Of a stretch of DNA of 64,000 nucleotides, positions 34,076 through 42,568 are shown piece after piece. The DNA is from Bacteroidota bacterium. GTDB lineage: Bacteria > Bacteroidota > Bacteroidia > Bacteroidales > Lentimicrobiaceae. The notes under the pieces were generated by a model. It did no database searches and was not told the DNA's origin. It worked only from the letters and a program-made list of their open reading frames with translations. The translations under genes and the position numbers were made by a program. The stretch covers positions 98,841 to 162,840 of the forward strand of contig WSXU01000007.1 of assembly GCA_009773455.1 (NCBI GenBank), read 5' to 3'. Numbering within the stretch: position 1 is the first letter of the stretch; each line of letters starts with the position of its first letter.

Positions 34076-34181
34076 AATTCACGTATAAACAGTTTTTAAT
34101 TCTTCAAATTTAAAATGGATATTTTGATTAACAGATACCGATGAATGTTGAAATTTTCTACGTATTACTACGGATATAGAT

Positions 34182-34208
34182 AAAAAGAGGCACCCTAACG
34201 GATGCCTC
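34182..34208 (-). terminator. Intrinsic terminator after the AraC-type gene
   Basis: Read on the minus strand, GAGGCA pairs with TGCCTC around a 10-base loop and is followed by five T. It lies 23 bases after the regulator stop codon, the right place and direction. Confidence 0.75.
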
Positions 34209-34231
34209 CTGAATGATTTTCGTGGACCTCT

Positions 34232-35149
34232 TTACATTGGTTTAACAGGAATACAGATATCCACAATGAATTTCTTTTCCGGATGTTCTTCATGATTGTT
34301 GTGATACAATTCATACGGATTACCATCGGCAGGCTGGTAGCCACTGTCGGACAGCCAAAGGCAGGTTTGGTTCCATGCATTGGTAAAACCTTCGGGGCCG
34401 ATTTCAAAACTACCGACCACGTATTTACCGGCCGGAAGACTCAGATTGCCGAATTCTCCTTCGGTTTTCACATCCTTGTCAACGGTTATGCAGGCACTCT
34501 GCCTTACTTTGTCAATATTGGTAACCGTTGGATCGTCGTGATAAACAGTAACGGTTTTGAGGTTGGATGATCCGAGCAAACCCCTGGGGCCGGCCCATTT
34601 CATCAGTTTTCCGTAAGCAGCTCCTATCTGATCGAAGGCGCCGGTGTGCCTGCAATAAATAAGGTTCATTGCAGGCATCTCCTTAATCTGAAAATTTTTC
34701 ATTTCCGTAATGGTTTTTATGGTTTCTACGCTGCAAACGTAACCAACCTCTCCATTTCCGGATTTACCGTTCTTGCTTATTGATTGACGAATCTTGCTCA
34801 GTTCGGCGGATTTCTGTGTTCTGAAATTCCTTGCACTTACACCAAACTGATCGCGGAAATTCCTGCAGAATACCGAAGCACTTCCATAGCCACATTCATA
34901 AGCTACTTCATTCACAGGCTTTCCGGGATCATTCAGCAGGAGGGATGCTGCTTTTTCAATACGCAGCCGTTTTATAAAACTGTACAAGGGTTCACCTACA
35001 AAGGCACTGAAAACCCTGTGAAAATGATAAGCAGAGAAGTTGGCAATCCCTGCCAGTTTTTCAATGCTCAGTTCCTCGTCAAGATGCTGATCAATATAGT
35101 CAATCACCTTATTGATGCGGTGAATATATTCTTTGTGCGATGGATTCAT
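34232..35149 (-). CDS. AraC-family regulator with GyrI-like ligand domain
   Basis: A 305-residue protein. The N-terminal 100 residues hold two helix-turn-helix motifs (IEKLAGIANFSAYHFHRVF; VNEVAYECGYGSASVFCRNF). A GyrI-like/effector-binding domain fills about 145-305 (IKEMPAMNLIYCRHTGAFDQ, then GNLSLPAGKYVVGSFE, and EKKFIVDICIPVK). The class resembles Rob/SoxS-linked and BmrR-like regulators that bind small hydrophobic molecules. Target genes are not obvious. A terminator follows it and the upstream gene on the same strand is the GH109-like gene. Confidence 0.88.
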   Translation of the reverse strand: MNPSHKEYIHRINKVIDYIDQHLDEELSIEKLAGIANFSAYHFHRVFSAFVGEPLYSFIKRLRIEKAASLLLNDPGKPVNEVAYECGYGSASVFCRNFRDQFGVSARNFRTQKSAELSKIRQSISKNGKSGNGEVGYVCSVETIKTITEMKNFQIKEMPAMNLIYCRHTGAFDQIGAAYGKLMKWAGPRGLLGSSNLKTVTVYHDDPTVTNIDKVRQSACITVDKDVKTEGEFGNLSLPAGKYVVGSFEIGPEGFTNAWNQTCLWLSDSGYQPADGNPYELYHNNHEEHPEKKFIVDICIPVKPM

Positions 35150-35213
35150 AAATATGGTTTCTCCGGGCTATGATATTAAGTCCTTCCAGGTACCGGCAAC
35201 TTGAAAGATTTCA

Positions 35214-36644
35214 TTATTCAATTTCAACAACAGGCCAAGGAGCGGCTGAAACCCAGGCCCCTCTGGTAAAATCAGGGACCCGGACACTGTTACTTTTGTC
35301 GGTCACTGATTTTTCGCTCAGGTAAACGATGGATGACCATGCAGCGGCGTCGTAAACATCCTGATCGAGTGGGAGACCTTTCCGCAAACAATAGATCAGG
35401 CGGTAATCCATGATATAATCCATGCCCCCGTGTCCGCCGACCAGTCTTGCCTTTTCACCGATCTGGCGTGCAAGCGGGTGCTCATATTTCTGCAGCAGTG
35501 CATCCAGCTCTTCGGGTTTCATAAACCTTTCAGATGAAGGTTCCAGTGCTATTGCCTGCTGGGGATATTTTCTGGCCATCCCTTTGGTTCCACTGATGAG
35601 GTGAATACGATCATAGGGTCGGGGACTGGTGGTATCGTGCTGAATTTTAAGCGTACGGCCGTTTACTGTACGGATCAGGGTGGTATTCATATCGCCAAGG
35701 AGGTAGGTCTGGTGTGCCTCCGGAGAATCGGGACCAAATTTTTGTGCTGCATAAAGACTGATTCCCGCCTGTTTGGTCGACATTGAAGTAAGGTAATCGA
35801 AGCGGTCGCCACGGTTGATGCCCATTATCTGGGCGATGGGGCCCAATCCATGGGTAGGGTATAGGTTGCCATTGTGTTTTTTACTGAATTCAAGCCGCCA
35901 GTGGTTATAGTATCCCCCGTCTTTCAGTTCAAGGAATTTCCATTCCCGCAGATCATGAATATAGGCCCCTTCGGCATGAAGAATTTCGCCAAAAACGCCC
36001 TGACGGGCCATATTCAATGTTGCCAGTTCAAAAAAGTCATAGCAACAATTTTCCAGCATCATACAATGGCGGCGTGTTTCCTCGGATGTATTTACCAGCT
36101 GCCAGCACTCCTCAATGGAAATGGCAGCAGGCACTTCAATGGCTGCATGCTTGCCGTGTTTCATTGCATAAACTGCTATTGGTGTATGTAAGTCCCATGG
36201 CGTGCAGTTATAAACCAGATCGACATCCTCTCTTTCACAGATTTTCATCCAGTCGTCAATGCCGGTATAGATTGCTGCTGCCGGATGACCAGCTTCCTGA
36301 ATTTTCTGATTTGCTTTTTTGACAAAATCGGGCACCAGATCACAAAGGACTGTAAGTTGTACACCCTCAATTTGCAGAAGCCGCTCAACAGCTTCACTAC
36401 CCCGCATACCAATACCGATGATTGCAATCCTGACCTTATCCAGCGGTTCACAGGCAAGTCCCATTACAGACTGGTTCCCGGTGGGTTCTTCATTTTCAAA
36501 TCCGAAGGAGGGAATACTCTCTTTTATTGCCGGATCAGAGGATGATGCGAATACATTGCTGACAGATCCGAGGCCCAGAGCGGCGGTTCCGATGGCGGCA
36601 ATTTTAAGGAAATCGCGCCGGCTGCTTATGTCTTTCTTTTTCAT
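35214..36644 (-). CDS. Tat-exported Gfo/Idh/MocA protein, GH109-like
   Basis: A 476-residue protein with a Tat signal (SSRRDFLKIAAIGTAALGLG). The NAD-binding Rossmann part has RIAIIGIGMRGSEAVERLL. The C-terminal half carries VGGHGGMDYIMDYRLIY and ends in WVSAAPWPVVEIE, matching the GH109 alpha-N-acetylgalactosaminidase family. These enzymes use bound NAD to cleave terminal GalNAc by an oxidation mechanism. The substrate is inferred. It is followed on the same strand by the AraC-type gene, 64 bases away. Confidence 0.88.
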   Translation of the reverse strand: MKKKDISSRRDFLKIAAIGTAALGLGSVSNVFASSSDPAIKESIPSFGFENEEPTGNQSVMGLACEPLDKVRIAIIGIGMRGSEAVERLLQIEGVQLTVLCDLVPDFVKKANQKIQEAGHPAAAIYTGIDDWMKICEREDVDLVYNCTPWDLHTPIAVYAMKHGKHAAIEVPAAISIEECWQLVNTSEETRRHCMMLENCCYDFFELATLNMARQGVFGEILHAEGAYIHDLREWKFLELKDGGYYNHWRLEFSKKHNGNLYPTHGLGPIAQIMGINRGDRFDYLTSMSTKQAGISLYAAQKFGPDSPEAHQTYLLGDMNTTLIRTVNGRTLKIQHDTTSPRPYDRIHLISGTKGMARKYPQQAIALEPSSERFMKPEELDALLQKYEHPLARQIGEKARLVGGHGGMDYIMDYRLIYCLRKGLPLDQDVYDAAAWSSIVYLSEKSVTDKSNSVRVPDFTRGAWVSAAPWPVVEIE

Positions 36645-36742
36645 ATGTGAGAGATCAAAACAAATTTAGAAAAATTCCCAAAACAGCCTGGATATTCAGC
36701 GGGTAAATGGATAAAATAGCCGTTATCAGTTGAATTCCGGCA

Positions 36743-37345
36743 CTATTTCCATTTCATGGTTTCCAGCATATGCTGAATGTCGACTTTGATGAAATCGATG
36801 ACCGGGGCCAGGGAGTCGTTGTTCGGGATAACATCAAAATACAATGCACCACGAAGAAAGTGGGTTGTACTGTCTGTTACGTAAAACTGATAAGGGGACG
36901 CCGCTCCCGTTCCCTTGATGTCATAGACCAGGCCATAAACCCGTTGTGCGCTGTTTTCTATCCGGATCTCTTCGATGGCTGAAGCTTTGGGAATATGCTT
37001 GACTACAAGTGAGTGAGCGTCTTCGGTAAAGGTACCCAGGTTGTTATTCACGCTTTTATAGCTGAGGTGAACGCGTCCTTTAAACCTGGGAAAATCTACA
37101 TTGATCCAGTTGGCTTCAGCGGGAGCATGAATATCCCGCGTAATTCTCGCATAAACAGGAACCTCGAAAGCGTATGGAAAGATGCTGTCAAGAAGCCGGT
37201 ATTCCCTTGGTGGAAGATCAATACGAAAGTAGCCCCTTGGCTTTGGAGTTGGGTTCTCGCTGCATGAAAGAAAAAACATGAAGCCAAACCCGATTAAAGG
37301 GATCAGATTAGCAAGACGGGACTTAGCATGGGTTGTTTCGTTCAT
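36743..37345 (-). CDS. gldD: Gliding motility lipoprotein GldD
   Basis: A 200-residue lipoprotein (signal LIPLIGFGFMFFLSC with the lipobox Cys). The region just after it (KPRGYFRIDLPPREYRLLD) and the segment FPYAFEVPVYARI are hallmarks of GldD. GldD is required for gliding in Flavobacterium and is linked to type IX secretion function, although its biochemical role is unknown. It lies 30 bases downstream of gldE on the same strand, the conserved order. Confidence 0.92.
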   Translation of the reverse strand: MNETTHAKSRLANLIPLIGFGFMFFLSCSENPTPKPRGYFRIDLPPREYRLLDSIFPYAFEVPVYARITRDIHAPAEANWINVDFPRFKGRVHLSYKSVNNNLGTFTEDAHSLVVKHIPKASAIEEIRIENSAQRVYGLVYDIKGTGAASPYQFYVTDSTTHFLRGALYFDVIPNNDSLAPVIDFIKVDIQHMLETMKWK

Positions 37346-37375
37346 TGTTAGGATAGGTTCTGTGAGAAAGGCAGG

Positions 37376-38722
37376 TTATTCGTCGATTATGGTTACCCTG
37401 ATGCGTTTGATCCGTCTTTTGTCGACAGTTTCAGCGCTGAAGACATATTGCTGAAATTGCAGTTTTTCATTTGTTTCCGGAATTTTTCCAGCCAGTTCGA
37501 GCATTAATCCGGCGAGTGTATCGGATTCTCCTTTGGCATCTTCAAAGATCCTGTCTTCAATTCCCATCACCTTGCAAAAATCGTTCAGCAATGTTTTCCC
37601 TTCAAATATGTAGTTCAGATCATCAATTTTTGTGTAGCTGCTGGAATCACTTTCGTTATCAAATTCATCGTTGATTTCTCCTACGATTTCTTCGAGAATA
37701 TCCTCCAGTGTAATGATTCCTGAAGTACCACCATATTCATCAACTACGACGGCCAGATGAATTTTTTTTGACTGAAATTCCTGAAGAAGGTCATTGATTC
37801 TCTTGTTCTCGGGTACGAAAAAGGCAGTCCTCTGCAAATCTTTCCACTGGAAATCGTCATCCCTGTTCAGGTGCTGTAAAATGTCCTTGATATATAGGAT
37901 TCCGGTAACATTATCAAAGCTTTCGTGGAAGACAGGGATTCTGGAATATCCGGAATCAAGAATGGCTGTCAGCAGGGACGAGTATGGGATATTATCTTCA
38001 ACTGCGGTAACATCAATCCTGGGGCGCATGATTTCTTTAACTGCGATATCACCGAATTTGACTATTCCTTTCAGAATTTTCCTTTCTTCATCGGGAGTAC
38101 TGTTGTCTGAAGTGGTAAGGTCAAGCGCTTCCGACAGGTCATCAATAGAGATATCATGACCTTTTCTGGCAATTCGTTTATCTATGATTGCAGTAGATTT
38201 TACAAGGACTGAACTCAGCGGGTAGAATACCTTTCTCATAATCAGCATTGGCCGCGCCATCAGGTGGGCTGTAGTAATGGCATTCTGGGAAGCATAAATC
38301 TTCGGCATTATCTCGCCGAATAATAAGATAAGTGCCGTTACTATGATTACCTGTATCAAAAAGCCCAATAGCGGGGACCCGGAAAAATCGAAGAGCCCTC
38401 TCATAATAAACGAGGAGATTATAACAATGGCTACATTAACAAAATTATTGGCGATCAATATTGTTGCCAATAGTCGTTTTGGTCGTTCAAGCAGATAGAG
38501 AATCAACTGGCCCGATTTGCTGTGATCGTTTCTCAACTCGCTGAGCTGTGCGGGACCAAGAGAAAAGAATGCAATTTCAGAACCACTGATGGCTGCTGAA
38601 AGGATCAGCAACAAAGCCATCATAATGAAACCGGTTATTATTCCGGGAGTAACCGGGCCTGTATAAACGCCGAGCAATATTGTCAACACCTGAAAAGATG
38701 GTTCAAGTTTGGGTTCAACCAA
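37376..38722 (-). CDS. gldE: Gliding motility protein GldE (CNNM/CBS transporter type)
   Basis: A 448-residue membrane protein. The N-terminal half is a CNNM/DUF21 domain with three transmembrane helices (ITGFIMMALLLILSAAISGS, IANNFVNVAIVIISSFIM and LLGFLIQVIIVTALILLFGE). A CBS pair (about 210-330: MRPRIDVTAVEDNIPYSS, VVDEYGGTSGIITLEDILE) and a CorC/HlyC domain follow. The family is related to Mg2+/Co2+ efflux proteins. The link to gldD identifies it as GldE, whose deletion effect in Flavobacterium is on gliding. The exact transported ion is unknown. Confidence 0.9.
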   Translation of the reverse strand: MVEPKLEPSFQVLTILLGVYTGPVTPGIITGFIMMALLLILSAAISGSEIAFFSLGPAQLSELRNDHSKSGQLILYLLERPKRLLATILIANNFVNVAIVIISSFIMRGLFDFSGSPLLGFLIQVIIVTALILLFGEIMPKIYASQNAITTAHLMARPMLIMRKVFYPLSSVLVKSTAIIDKRIARKGHDISIDDLSEALDLTTSDNSTPDEERKILKGIVKFGDIAVKEIMRPRIDVTAVEDNIPYSSLLTAILDSGYSRIPVFHESFDNVTGILYIKDILQHLNRDDDFQWKDLQRTAFFVPENKRINDLLQEFQSKKIHLAVVVDEYGGTSGIITLEDILEEIVGEINDEFDNESDSSSYTKIDDLNYIFEGKTLLNDFCKVMGIEDRIFEDAKGESDTLAGLMLELAGKIPETNEKLQFQQYVFSAETVDKRRIKRIRVTIIDE

Positions 38723-38835
38723 TGCAAAAATTTTAGATGCCTGATTTATAATGCAGACGGTGTAAAGATAGCAAAAAGATGAGCATATATAAAACCGGCA
38801 TCCGGTCTGTTATGGTTAGTCAGAACGGCATGGCA

Positions 38836-39912
38836 TCAAACATATTCCAGAACCTCAATTTCACCTTTGATGACCCCAATAGCATTCATTGCCAGGGCAT
38901 CAACATCGTCTTCATCAGGATAAATGGCTATTGCGGAAATCTTTTCCACTTTCCCGGTAAGGTTCTTTGTAAATTCGTTGTGGTGAAAGAGGTCACCGGA
39001 AAGTATGATGGCATCCGGTTTTCCTTCCAGAACTGTACACATAGCCCCTATTTCCTTGGCTAACTGATAAGCCATTGCTGAAAGTATAAAAGATGCTTTT
39101 TCATCTCCTGCAGCTATTCGGTTTTCAATGGTGTTAAGGTTGGTGGTGCCCAGATAGGCATACAATCCACCTTTGGCGGTAACCATTTCCATAATTTCTG
39201 CTTCTGTATACTTACCACTGAAGCAAAGACGGATAAGGTCTCCTGTGGGGAGTGTCCCTGTTCTTTCCATAGAAAACGGTCCATCTCCGTCGAATGCCTG
39301 ATTAACATCGACAACTTTTCCCAGTTTATGGGCGCCAACCGAGATTCCTCCTCCACCGGCATGAGCAACGAGAAGGTTCAGTTCTTCATATTTTCTGCTG
39401 ATTGATTTTGCATATTTTCTTGCAACGACCTTCTGGTTCAGGGCGTGGAAAACAGATTTACGTTCAAACAGCGGGTGACCTGAAATTCTGGCAACATCTG
39501 CCAGCTCATCAACAACAACGGGGTCAGCAATGATTGCTCTTGCATTCGTCAGTGCTGCTATATCAGAAGCTATGATTCCGCCAAGATTGGTGGCGTGCAT
39601 CCCCATAACCCCGTTCAAAAGGTCTTCCCTCATCCGATCATTGACTTCATACACCCCCGATTTTACCGGCTTCACCAGGCCTCCCCGGGCCACCACGATC
39701 TGAAGTTTGTTAACATTGATATCATTTTCTTTCAGTTCCTGCAGGATGGCGCTTTTCCGCATCTCAACCTGGCCAGGGATACTCCCGCAGGCCGCCAGCT
39801 GCTCATCGGTATACTTAATGGTTTTCAGGAAACACATTTTTGAGTCTTTATAGACTGCTATTTTTGAGGAGGTGTTTTTAGGGTTGATAACCAGAATAAT
39901 CCCGAGGGTCAT
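38836..39912 (-). CDS. buk: Butyrate kinase
   Basis: A 358-residue protein of the ASKHA family. Motifs seen are ILVINPKNTSSKIAVYKD (phosphate 1), LLVAHAGGGGISVGAH, DGDGPFSMERTGTLP and ILSGDLFHHNEF. It interconverts butyryl phosphate and butyrate with ATP synthesis, or branched-chain homologues. The usual partner, phosphate butyryltransferase, is not adjacent; the upstream gene on this strand is the GAF protein. The start ATG at 39912 places the phosphate-1 motif at the normal position. Confidence 0.92.
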   Translation of the reverse strand: MTLGIILVINPKNTSSKIAVYKDSKMCFLKTIKYTDEQLAACGSIPGQVEMRKSAILQELKENDINVNKLQIVVARGGLVKPVKSGVYEVNDRMREDLLNGVMGMHATNLGGIIASDIAALTNARAIIADPVVVDELADVARISGHPLFERKSVFHALNQKVVARKYAKSISRKYEELNLLVAHAGGGGISVGAHKLGKVVDVNQAFDGDGPFSMERTGTLPTGDLIRLCFSGKYTEAEIMEMVTAKGGLYAYLGTTNLNTIENRIAAGDEKASFILSAMAYQLAKEIGAMCTVLEGKPDAIILSGDLFHHNEFTKNLTGKVEKISAIAIYPDEDDVDALAMNAIGVIKGEIEVLEYV

Positions 39913-39991
39913 AAGAATAGATTTATTTGTGATTGGTCAAAAAGTGAATTCTGAATTTATAATAAACCGGCGCTGATTTGTTTTGTTGATT

Positions 39992-40498
39992 TTAAGTAAG
40001 AAGGCCGACGATTCTTTCCAGGTGAAAGCCATCCGTTTCGTCAAATGAAGCGGGTTCTTTACTATCGACATCAAGGACTGCAGTGATTTTGCCGGTTGAA
40101 TCGAAAACCGGAACCACGATTTCACTTAGAGAACGTGAATCGCAGGCAATATGTCCCGGGAAGCTGTGAACATCGGGGACAATGATTGTCTTTTTCTGTT
40201 CAACGGAAGCAAGACAAACACCACGGCCTTCAAGTATCTGGCAGGCTGCCGGTCCCTGATAAGGCCCTACAATCAGTCTGGATCCGTCAAGACGATAGAA
40301 TCCGCACCAGAAAAAATAGTCCATTTTGTTATAAAGTATAGCTGCAATTGTAGCCATTTTCGAAGTCTGATCAGGGCTTTTAACCATTAAATCAGCAATT
40401 TGGGCATACAATCTGAGGTACCGGCCTTCTTTTTTACCTTTATCCATAACCGTGGAATCAGTGATGGGTATATTACCCGTTATGACTGAACGATTCAA
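39992..40498 (-). CDS. GAF-domain protein, free methionine-(R)-sulfoxide reductase-like
   Basis: A 168-residue GAF protein. The pattern FFWCGFYRLD, LIVGPYQGPAACQIL, EGRGVC and FPGHIACDSRSLSEIVVPVF matches fRMsr (YeaZ-neighbour type), with the catalytic Cys residues in GVC and HIACD. It reduces the free form of methionine sulfoxide. It lies 79 bases upstream of buk on the same strand. Cys positions are as expected, so it is likely active. Confidence 0.88.
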   Translation of the reverse strand: MNRSVITGNIPITDSTVMDKGKKEGRYLRLYAQIADLMVKSPDQTSKMATIAAILYNKMDYFFWCGFYRLDGSRLIVGPYQGPAACQILEGRGVCLASVEQKKTIIVPDVHSFPGHIACDSRSLSEIVVPVFDSTGKITAVLDVDSKEPASFDETDGFHLERIVGLLT

Positions 40499-40661
40499 AT
40501 TTATGCAAAAATGTCAAACACACAGGGAACTCCTGCAGCAATAGTTTGAATATTGGACCGACTGAGAATTAAAAGATGAATGTTTATGCCGGATTGCGCA
40601 CCATAGAAGTTGTAAGGCCGAAAATGTAAAGGTCATAGAGCCATTTTACGGTAATTTTTAG

Positions 40662-40669
40662 TACTTTTG
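40662..40669 (+). promoter_or_regulatory. corA: -7 box of corA
   Basis: TACTTTTG followed by C is an exact Bacteroidota -7 box (TAnnTTTG). No clear -33 element. The leader to the ATG at 40736 is about 60 bases and ends in a GGGAGG ribosome site. Confidence 0.55.
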
Positions 40670-40735
40670 CGCACCAAAAATATCCTGAGGGAATGTAGAC
40701 AAAGATTAATATAATCAATAAAGCGGGAGGGCCCA

Positions 40736-41647
40736 ATGATTGAAACCATTAAAATAGGTACACTAAAGTGGCATCATATACTTGACCCCACCGACGAAGA
40801 TCTGCAATTTCTGAAAGACGATTTCCATTTTCACCCACTTGATATCGAAGACTGCCGAAGCCGGACCAATCAAAGGCCCAAAATCGATATTTACGATGAT
40901 TATTATTTCCTTATCCTTCATTTCCCCTATTTTGATCGCTGGAACCGGTTTCTGAAGGTTAAAGAAGTAAAGATATTCTGGGGCAGTGATTATATAATTA
41001 CCATTGGAAAATCTCATTGGGTAGTAAAAAACCTGTTTAACAGTGGTCGTGAACCTGAAGACAATTACCAGGTAAGGCAGGTTGGAACCAGCGATGCCCT
41101 GCTTTACAAAATTCTTGAGCACCTGATGCTGGAGTCGTTGTCTTTACTCAGCAAGCTGGGTGTTGAGGTTGAGCTGATCAACCGCGATCTTTTTAATAAA
41201 AAAGCAGAACGTACCATTGAGAGGATCTCGCTTACCAGGAAGAATATCATTCTGGTAAATACAGTATTCAAGCCTCAGCTCAGATTGTTTCACAAATTTG
41301 AATCGGGTGAGATTGAAGGATATGCCGAGAATATGGAAGAGTACTGGGGCAATATTCTTGACTATTACCAGAAAATGTGGGATATGACCGAGGATTACCA
41401 GGAGATAGTTGAAGGCCTTTCAAAAACATTTGATTCATTGCAGACCAACCGCACCAACGAGATTATGAAGGTGCTTACCCTGATTTCATCCATCCTTCTT
41501 CCGTTAACATTTATAGCCAGCCTTTATGGAATGAACGTCGGACTTCCTTTACAGGATACGCATTATTCATTCTGGTTGCTGATTGTTTTCATGGTTTTAC
41601 TTGCTGGTTCGATGATCTTCTATTTTAAGAAGAAGCGATGGATGTGA
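40736..41647 (+). CDS. corA: CorA-type magnesium/cobalt transporter
   Basis: A 303-residue protein of the CorA family: a cytoplasmic alpha/beta domain, a long helix (about 190-250), then the YGMNVGLPL signature between two C-terminal transmembrane helices (LISSILLPLTFIASLYGMN and FWLLIVFMVLLAGSMIFYF). It forms a pentamer that imports Mg2+ in the inner membrane. The GGGAGG site (40725-40730) before the ATG is strong for this phylum. It is monocistronic and precedes the giant adhesin. Confidence 0.93.
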   Translation: MIETIKIGTLKWHHILDPTDEDLQFLKDDFHFHPLDIEDCRSRTNQRPKIDIYDDYYFLILHFPYFDRWNRFLKVKEVKIFWGSDYIITIGKSHWVVKNLFNSGREPEDNYQVRQVGTSDALLYKILEHLMLESLSLLSKLGVEVELINRDLFNKKAERTIERISLTRKNIILVNTVFKPQLRLFHKFESGEIEGYAENMEEYWGNILDYYQKMWDMTEDYQEIVEGLSKTFDSLQTNRTNEIMKVLTLISSILLPLTFIASLYGMNVGLPLQDTHYSFWLLIVFMVLLAGSMIFYFKKKRWM

Positions 41648-42568
41648 AGAAAACGAAAACAAGGGTTTACTTCATAAGTTTTTAAGTCCCCATTCTATAC
41701 TTTTGTTCGGGTTTGGGACATAAATTTCAATTTTCCGCCCACGGGACACAAATTTAGAATAATTCTAAATAATAAATTCCTTTCATTTTCGGCAAAATGT
41801 GAATAATACAAATTTTTGTGTATAATAAATTTACGTTATATATATAACAAATAAAACGCATTGTTAGTAATATAATATAAAATAAAAATACTTTTTATAA
41901 ATCATAATGGCGTGACATTCTTTCATTATTGTAAATATCTCAAATACAGAGAAATAGACCTAATTTTGGTTTTTTATAGAACAATGTCGCGTTCCGGAAG
42001 ATTTAAACTGCAATCAGATTTTGTAGGAATGAACTGATCATTGAATATGCCCGGATATTAGACCAATCTCATAACATATTAAATAAATTTAAATACATAA
42101 ATCGATCAGCAGGAAGTGAAAGCGCATAATAAGGATATAATTTCAACCTGAATCGCAATAACCCTATACCCTAACCTATATATCAGCAAATTACTTTTTG
42201 TCCGGTTGGCTATAAACATTCAATTCTAAAATGGAACTAAAGCAGTTGCCTGAAAAAAACTCCCAGCACAATGCAGTCCCGGCGTAAATGTGTTAAAAAA
42301 TTTTACATTTTAAATAGACATTACTTCAGGACTTCATCTAAACTTAAAACAGGATCAGCCAATTCAGGAGTACTTCCTGAATCAATAGCAAAAGTAAAGG
42401 CCATTCCGGTTGCACTCTCCTCTCTCCTAATTCTACAGGCAATTTATTTAGATCAGATAAAAAGGATCAAGCCCTTTTTTCTGCCATTATTCGTTGCATT
42501 GCCCTAAATAAAATTGACACAATTTCAAGTAAAAATTAATCAAAGTAATTGATTTAATACCTCATATT
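41648..42568 (+). promoter_or_regulatory. Long AT-rich upstream region of the giant adhesin
   Basis: No gene is supported across these 921 bases; a 78-codon ORF at 42271-42507 looks random. Notable items are an exact -7 box (TACTTTTG, 41698-41705), two copies of GGGACAnAAATTT 28 bases apart (41715-41727 and 41743-41755), and a perfect 19-bp dyad with arms ATTTAGAAT/ATTCTAAAT (41752-41770) overlapping the second copy. A second box, TAATTTTG, is at 41961-41968. This suggests regulator sites and a long leader, but no experiment supports it. Confidence 0.4.

Noticed and set aside
42271..42507. 78-codon ORF upstream of the giant adhesin
   Set aside because: No family resemblance, no ribosome site or promoter tied to it, and composition like the surrounding AT-rich spacer.
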